The notes under the pieces were generated by a model that did not search any database, was not told where the DNA came from, and saw only the letters and a program-made list of their open reading frames with translations. The translations under genes were made by a program, and so were the position numbers. A stretch of DNA of 64,000 bases from Psoroptes ovis (taxonomy: Eukaryota > Arthropoda > Arachnida > Sarcoptiformes > Psoroptidae), in the NCBI GenBank assembly GCA_002943765.1, contig PQWQ01000008.1, positions 558,001 through 622,000 on the forward strand, given 5' to 3'. The number at the start of each line of letters is the position of its first letter. Positions within the stretch are counted from its first letter, which is position 1. Positions 58,871 through 64,000 of this stretch are shown here, one piece after another.

Positions 58871-59480
58871 TACATGGTGAATGCCATTAATTTTTTTTTT
58901 TTTTAATGATCTGATTACTCAAATTCAAAAATCAGTCGAAATTATTGAAAAATCAATTGAATATGAAATCGATTGAATATGATGCACTCGAATACCACCA
59001 AATGACAAACCAAAATTGGTTGATCAATGATCATCATCATCATTATTACCATGATCACAGCCATAAGTGCAACTGGTGTTTTGGTTTTCGATTCGAGCAA
59101 ATTCAATCATTGAAAATCTACAAATAATTATCCAACAATTTGTGGTACTGATCAATCAATCAATTGATAGAATCAAATGTTTATTGATCATCATCGTTGT
59201 TGAATTATGTTGATCTAAACATTGAAAATATGAAAAATCAAATCAAATTGATTTTATTGATCAATCAAAACAACAAATCGAATTCAAATCAATCAATCAA
59301 TCGATCGAATATCAACAAGTTGAAATATTGTTGAATTCGAACAACAACAACAACCACGAATGATCACTGATTGAATTCATTGATTGATTGAATACTGAAT
59401 CATTGAATAATGATTCGACGACGACGATAATAATTCTATTACCATGTAACATATGGTGACATGGTCCATATGTTGATTGA

Positions 59481-59775
59481 TATATAAATCAGAAGGCTGT
59501 CGTTTTGATGAATTTTTTTCAGTCAGTCAATTTCGAATCACATCGGGTTCAAATCACATCAAACGGCCAGATTCAACACTGCTCATATTTAATCCGAATT
59601 AATTCATAAATTTGATTCGGATTAACACCTGGCATTACCCGTCCATCTTATATTCGATCATTTTCTCAAATTTTCACTCTCTCTCTCTTGTCAAATTAAG
59701 TGAAGTAAACCCATGGAAAATTTCAGATTAATCGAGAAAAGTGGGGGGCAAAAGTAATAAGAAGAAATGAATAAG
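59481..59775 (+). promoter_or_regulatory. Candidate promoter and first exon
   Basis: TATATAAA at 59481-59488 is followed about 40 bases later by an arthropod-type initiator (TTCAGTCAGTC at 59518-59528). The next 250 bases are comparatively complex and end in ATG AAT AAG at 59767-59775, directly followed by the strong donor GTAAGTG. This looks like a short first coding exon of a plus-strand transcript. One acceptor at 60187 (attttcag) would extend the frame by 23 codons to a stop; another partner may lie beyond the window. The TATA-initiator spacing is longer than usual. No product is recognised. Confidence 0.3.
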
Positions 59776-59814
59776 GTAAGTGCAAACAGGTAAATATACC
59801 AATCAATGAATTAG

Positions 59815-59836
59815 CCAAAGTTGTCCGAAAATTTGT
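59815..59836. mobile_element. Solitary MITE end (fragment)
   Basis: AAAGTTGTCCGAAAATTTGT only; no matching second end nearby. Confidence 0.35.
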
Positions 59837-60721
59837 TTCGACCAAGAGTATTTTCCGAGATTAAATTGCTTGAATTGAAACCGCTTGACCACTGTCTTTA
59901 AATAAGAAAGGCTTCTGTAAGAGGTTGATACCTCATGTAGAAGATAGATATCTATATAGAAGTCTAACATGTTGGATTAATTTCTCTCTTTTTTTTGACT
60001 CCAAAATTGATTCAATCATTTCATATTAATATTATCAATCATAATCATATTCATATTCATACTAAATTAAGAAAGATTACATGTACTGAAAGTTTTTTAT
60101 ATAAGATAATGATAATAATTATTATTAATTATGTAATAAACACACATATATTTAATAAATTATTGAAAAATTGAAAATTATTTTCAGTCATGTTTAAATC
60201 TTTCTAAATTTGGTTTTATGAACGAAAATCGACAAATTTTGAATTCAAAAAAAAAATGAAAAATTAAATTCAGATTACATGTGATACAGATTTTTTGATA
60301 AACATGGCAATTGTTGTATCGTTTGAATCGTCCATTAAAAACTAATCACATTTTAAAGGTAAGCAATTTTTCTTTGAAATAATCAAGATAAAATAATAAT
60401 GATGAGTAGATTTAGAAAAGATTGTCATCGATTGATGTTCACATGTGTGATTGATTTCAATTCAATTGAAATTGAATTAAAATTGAAATTGAATTTGATT
60501 CAATTCAAAATTGTTCAATATGATCAATCATCAGTCTGTCCATCTTTTCTATGTCTGTTCATTGTTTTTATAACGTGCAAAGGTTTGTGCCGAATATTGA
60601 AAGGGTTAAATGTGTTACCAAGCTTATTTTTTTGTGAATATTTGAAATAAAATAAATGAAATCCCTTTTTGAATTGCAATAAATAAAATTTTAATTAATT
60701 TTAAATAATTATTATTTAAAG

Positions 60722-60840
60722 AAATTAAATTTAAAAAAATTTGTTATCACTGGATGTGAAAATTTTTTAAAATCAATGTAATTATCAATTGATTACATTG
60801 ATTGAATTAAATCATCAGTGTAACAAATTTTTTTGAATTT
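60722..60840. repeat. Imperfect ~120-bp inverted repeat
   Basis: The left arm AAAAAAATTTGTTATCACTG (60733-60752) pairs with CAGTGTAACAAATTTTTTT (60816-60834). The core AATCAATGTAAT...ATTACATTGATT (60771-60803) pairs again around CAATTG. It is probably a foldback element; its ends differ from the mariner MITEs. It lies downstream of the PFK gene. Confidence 0.65.
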
Positions 60841-61119
60841 TTTTTTCTAAAAAAATCAACTTCGATAAAATATCATTTAAAAGAAAAATTTGACCAAGGT
60901 CAAAGGTTATAGGTTTAACTAATTGACTAAATGATGAATTATAAATGCAACTAACAGGCCCGAACTACAGGTTTGTAACATCAGGTGAGTTGATTGATGT
61001 GAAGCGATGAATTTTCGACTGGAAATTTGATTCAGATTTTTTTTGAATTTTAAATTGCACACAAGGTCCCCGATTTAAAATTTGAGTACAGATATCCGCT
61101 AAGGTCATTAGCTCATTGA

Positions 61120-61273
61120 TTATTTGTTGAATACATCATCATCATCATTCATATCATGATTAGCATTGACCAATTCTTGATAGGATTCTTGATGATAAAT
61201 ATCTTCATGATGTGCCAATATACGTGATAATCCACGAAGTTTTATATACCCATGTTTAAATGGGATACGATGT
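61120..61273 (-). CDS. Pfk: PFK distal alternative last exon (B)
   Basis: Acceptor gcag ends at 61274; the exon is 154 bp (1 + 51 codons) and completes the same split lysine codon. It encodes [20 protein letters not shown] and ends ...DDDDVFNK before TAA. Over the first 21 residues 9 are identical to exon A with no gap (K, R, I, LR, L, R, LA), but the WW pair is replaced by GY. The acidic tail differs completely from that of A. This is an ancient-looking exon duplication used as an alternative terminus; use is inferred, not seen. Confidence 0.85.
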
Positions 61274-63999
61274 CTGCCCGAAAACGATGCGTTAAATCAA
61301 TTAAATTGAATTAAATTCATTAAATTAATTATTAAAAAGAATAATAATAATCATTTATTTTTGAAATACAGAAATATATAAATATATATTTGTTGAATAC
61401 ATCTTTCACACACACACACACACTCACTCACACACTTACATAAAGATCTACGATGACATTGAATGAATTGATTAATTAAATAAATAATTTTGAAATTTAA
61501 AATAATTAAAACTAAATCAATAATTTTTGGTTAATTAAAAAAAATTAAATAAATAATTGATTAATCAAATAATTAATACAATTTAAGGGACAACAACAAC
61601 AACAACAAAATAAACAAAATTAAGATAAAGACAATTGATTGAATGTAAAAATAAATGAATAATTAAATAAATTAAATAAAATTAAATAAAATTTAATTTA
61701 ATTCAATTGAATTTAAATAAATTCGATTCAAATTTAATCCAGTTTTCTTTTGTTTTTGGTAAGATGACCAGATAAAATGAATACTTTTTGATTGATTAAT
61801 TAATAATAATTTTAATTAATTGTGATTTAACAATTAATTAAAATGACTTTGGTTTCATTGTTATGCATTGTGTATCATTGTTTTTATAATTATTATTATG
61901 TTTATAATCATTGTATTTGAGTATATTTGAATTTCAATTATGTTCAAAAATATTTTGAATTTGATTGATTAATTAATCATTTTAATTGATTGATTAATTA
62001 ATAATTAATAATTATGGTTTTAATTTGATGAATTGATTAATTAATCAATTCATCAATTCAAATTAAAATTATTCTTTATCTAATAATTCAACAAAATGAT
62101 GTACAGTTTCATCAACATCTTTCAATTCTAATTGTTCTGGACTAGCTAATGCACGTAATAATGGCCGTAAACGTATCCACCATCGTATTTGTCCGAGACG
62201 ATTTCTGATGAATTGTTTTTGATTGATTCGATTTAAATTTGGTTCGAAAAGTCGAAAAACGATTGATCGACAATGTGGAATACAAATTAGAAATAATTAT
62301 TGAAACGATAGACGATAATTGAACATTATTAAACATGGTTAAGGGGACAAATAGGAAAGATAAAGAGAAGAGAAAATGATCGAAAATTAATTAATCAAGA
62401 GTTGAAAGAGTTAATTAATCGAATAAATCAATTGATCAATCATTGAATATGCTCAAATTTCATATACACATGCACACACACACATTGGAAAATGTGAGGT
62501 AAAAGGTCTTGCGAAGGCTTTAAAAGGCTTCAAAAGCTGTTAAAGGGTATGGTGAGGTTAGGATAAAGGGGTTCCAAGGCTGTCAAATTGAGAATTTGAA
62601 AAAAAAATGTCATTCAAATGCGAACTTACTTGAAATCTGTTTGTTTTTTAAGCGTTTGAACTGGTGTGAAACGATATTGACGGCCAATCAAACCAAGCAA
62701 TACGGCTGTATCTGGTTCTAATGAATTGTAAACAATTGCATCATTATCCGAAAAGATTGGTTTTGAATGTTGATCAAGCTGTCTTTGTAACCAATCGGCT
62801 GCTTTTGCTGCTAATTTTGTACCAAAATTACGATCAAATGGTGATGGTGATGCACCTTGTTGCATATGGCCCAATATATTCATACGTGTTGAAAAATTAT
62901 CTTTGCCTTCTTCACAATATAATTTATATATGAAATCTGTGGTATAATTTGAATTTGCTTTTTCATTTCTGAATATTTTAAGGTGAAAATTATTAATTAT
63001 TGAAGAATTTAATTGAAAATAAGGGTAGATTTACCTTAAAATCAAACCACGTGTAACACCTTCTTCCATTTTGACATGCATCAAACGAATATCACCGATT
63101 AAATCATTAATATCGAATGGTTCTTCGAATATATAAGCAGCATCAGCGCCACCAGCTAAACCGGCTAATGTAGCCAGATAACCACAATAACCGCCCATAG
63201 TTTCAATGATGAAAACTCTTCGTTTTGTTCCTTGAGCCGATTGTCGAATACGATCACAAATTTCAGTAATTTCATTCAATGCTGTATCGGCACCCAAAGA
63301 AAAATCTGTACCCGGTACATTATTACTGATTGTTGCCGGTATACAACACATTGGCATACGTAATTCAACATATTTGTCACGATTTTCGGCTAAATATAAT
63401 ACCGATTGAAATGATTCAAAACCACCGATCACAAGCAATGCTTGTATACGATATAATCGAAATGTTGCAACAATTTTCTCAATATTCTGATCATTCGGTA
63501 TTGTGCGTCTTGTGCCCAAATTTGCACCACCTTGTCCAACCCAACCACTTACTTCTGACCATGTAATTGGTCGAATATCGCCATGTATGAGACCATCGAA
63601 ACCATCATGTATGGCAAGTACAGTATCACCGCGAAATATACAATTTCGTACGAATGATCGTACAGCAGAATTTATACCGCAACAAGGTGCACCACAATTC
63701 ATTACGGCCAAACGATAACCTTTGTGTTCAATAGCTTTAGGTGCTTCATGTTTTGTCAACATTCGATATGTTTCGAGATTACGTTTGAAACTAATACCAC
63801 GTAATTTTACCGCTTCTTCCCACTGTCTGATTTTCATGGCTTCAGCAACGGATTTTGTCTGTGATTATTTAATAGAAATTTTAGTTTCATTTAGATTGAA
63901 ATAAATTCAAAGATCACTTACACGTTCAACACATTGCATCAACGGTACACGAACAGCTTGATTACCATCCAATGACACGACACATGCTTGTGATTCAGG
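61120..63999 (-). CDS. Pfk: 6-phosphofructokinase, C-terminal part (5' end outside window)
   Basis: Minus strand. Shared exons: 63999-63922 in frame (the exon continues past the window edge), 63858-63035, 62968-62630; then one of two last exons, 62204-62069 or 61273-61120. The protein here begins [20 protein letters not shown], the end of the N-terminal half, followed by the linker and the whole C-terminal (regulatory) half of the animal tandem enzyme: [122 protein letters not shown]. It phosphorylates fructose 6-phosphate with ATP in glycolysis; in animals this half holds allosteric effector sites. Introns are 63 and 66 bp before the branch point for the last exons. The window holds 458 residues (proximal exon) or 464 (distal). 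The catalytic N-terminal half is not visible. Confidence 0.97.
61407..61436. repeat. (CA)n microsatellite, interrupted
   Basis: CA repeat with two CT interruptions. Confidence 0.85.
62018..62068. repeat. 51-bp near-perfect palindrome after PFK exon A stop
   Basis: The left arm TTTTAATTTGA-TGAATTGATTAA (62018-62040) mirrors TTAATCAATTCATCA...TCAAATTAAAA (62041-62068). The only difference is five bases missing in the left arm. It abuts the TAA of PFK exon A at 62069-62071. Confidence 0.9.
62069..62204 (-). CDS. Pfk: PFK proximal alternative last exon (A)
   Basis: Acceptor cag ends at 62205; the exon is 136 bp (1 + 45 codons) and completes the split lysine codon AA|A left by the donor at 62630 (CAA|GTAAGT). 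It encodes [20 protein letters not shown] and ends ...FVELLDKE before TAA. This fits the canonical animal PFK end, where a WW pair precedes the LRP motif. Directly after the stop lies a 51-bp palindrome (62018-62068). The nearest sense-strand AATAAA candidate is at about 61353-61358, just before exon B. Confidence 0.88.
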
Positions 64000-64000
64000 C

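Larger units (their letters stand above)
61274..62068. other. Interval between the PFK alternative last exons
   Basis: Very A/T-rich, with TTAATTAA/AATAAAT runs and (CA)n at 61407-61436. On the minus strand it would be 3' UTR of form A or intron of form B. No other exon seen. Confidence 0.6.

Noticed and set aside
59540..59570. tRNA-like GGGTTCAAATC segment
   Set aside because: No acceptor stem or anticodon arm can be drawn around it.
60399..60650. 83-codon plus-strand frame
   Set aside because: Its middle is repetitive ATTGAAATTGAA translation and the remainder matches nothing; a chance frame.

Overview
The window looks like nuclear DNA of a compact, AT-rich arthropod, most likely an acariform mite. 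The evidence is: animal genes with introns mostly of 58-105 bp, GT-AG splice sites, long ATC/GAT and CAA low-complexity runs, arthropod LINE and mariner-derived elements, and the SoxD/ZMYND11/ECSIT/PFK gene set. The species call is inference only. All gene models below were spliced by hand by checking donor and acceptor sites and phase across every junction.

Layout. 1-34 kb is gene-poor. It holds one candidate two-exon small gene (2.2-6.9 kb, 43 aa, unrecognised), a complete R1-like non-LTR retrotransposon on the minus strand (18277-23079) with two intact overlapping ORFs and a 13-bp target-site duplication, and many ~80-bp palindromic elements with mariner-type ends. 34.3-42.7 kb (+) is a SoxD (Sox5/6/13-type) transcription factor in eight coding exons, 1358 aa. 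42.7-49 kb is non-coding, with a nine-copy 44-bp tandem array (44.1-44.5 kb) and a 150-bp inverted repeat. 49.0-53.4 kb (-) is a ZMYND11/BS69 chromatin reader (three coding exons, 1429 aa). 55.5-56.9 kb (-) is ECSIT, a mitochondrial complex I assembly and Toll-signalling factor (three exons, 418 aa). 61.1-64 kb (-) is the C-terminal part of ATP-dependent 6-phosphofructokinase, cut by the window edge.

The most interesting points are: (1) phosphofructokinase has two tandem, phase-matched alternative last exons that encode different versions of the same conserved C-terminal motif; (2) about 25 copies of an 80-bp palindromic mariner MITE family, in two subfamilies, much like human MADE1 in architecture; (3) the LINE looks intact and recently inserted, exactly at the end of one MITE; (4) the 44-bp satellite has an 88-bp higher-order period; (5) the small candidate gene at 2.2-6.9 kb. 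The four conserved genes are unrelated in function; no operon-like system is seen. I found no rRNA, tRNA or CRISPR.
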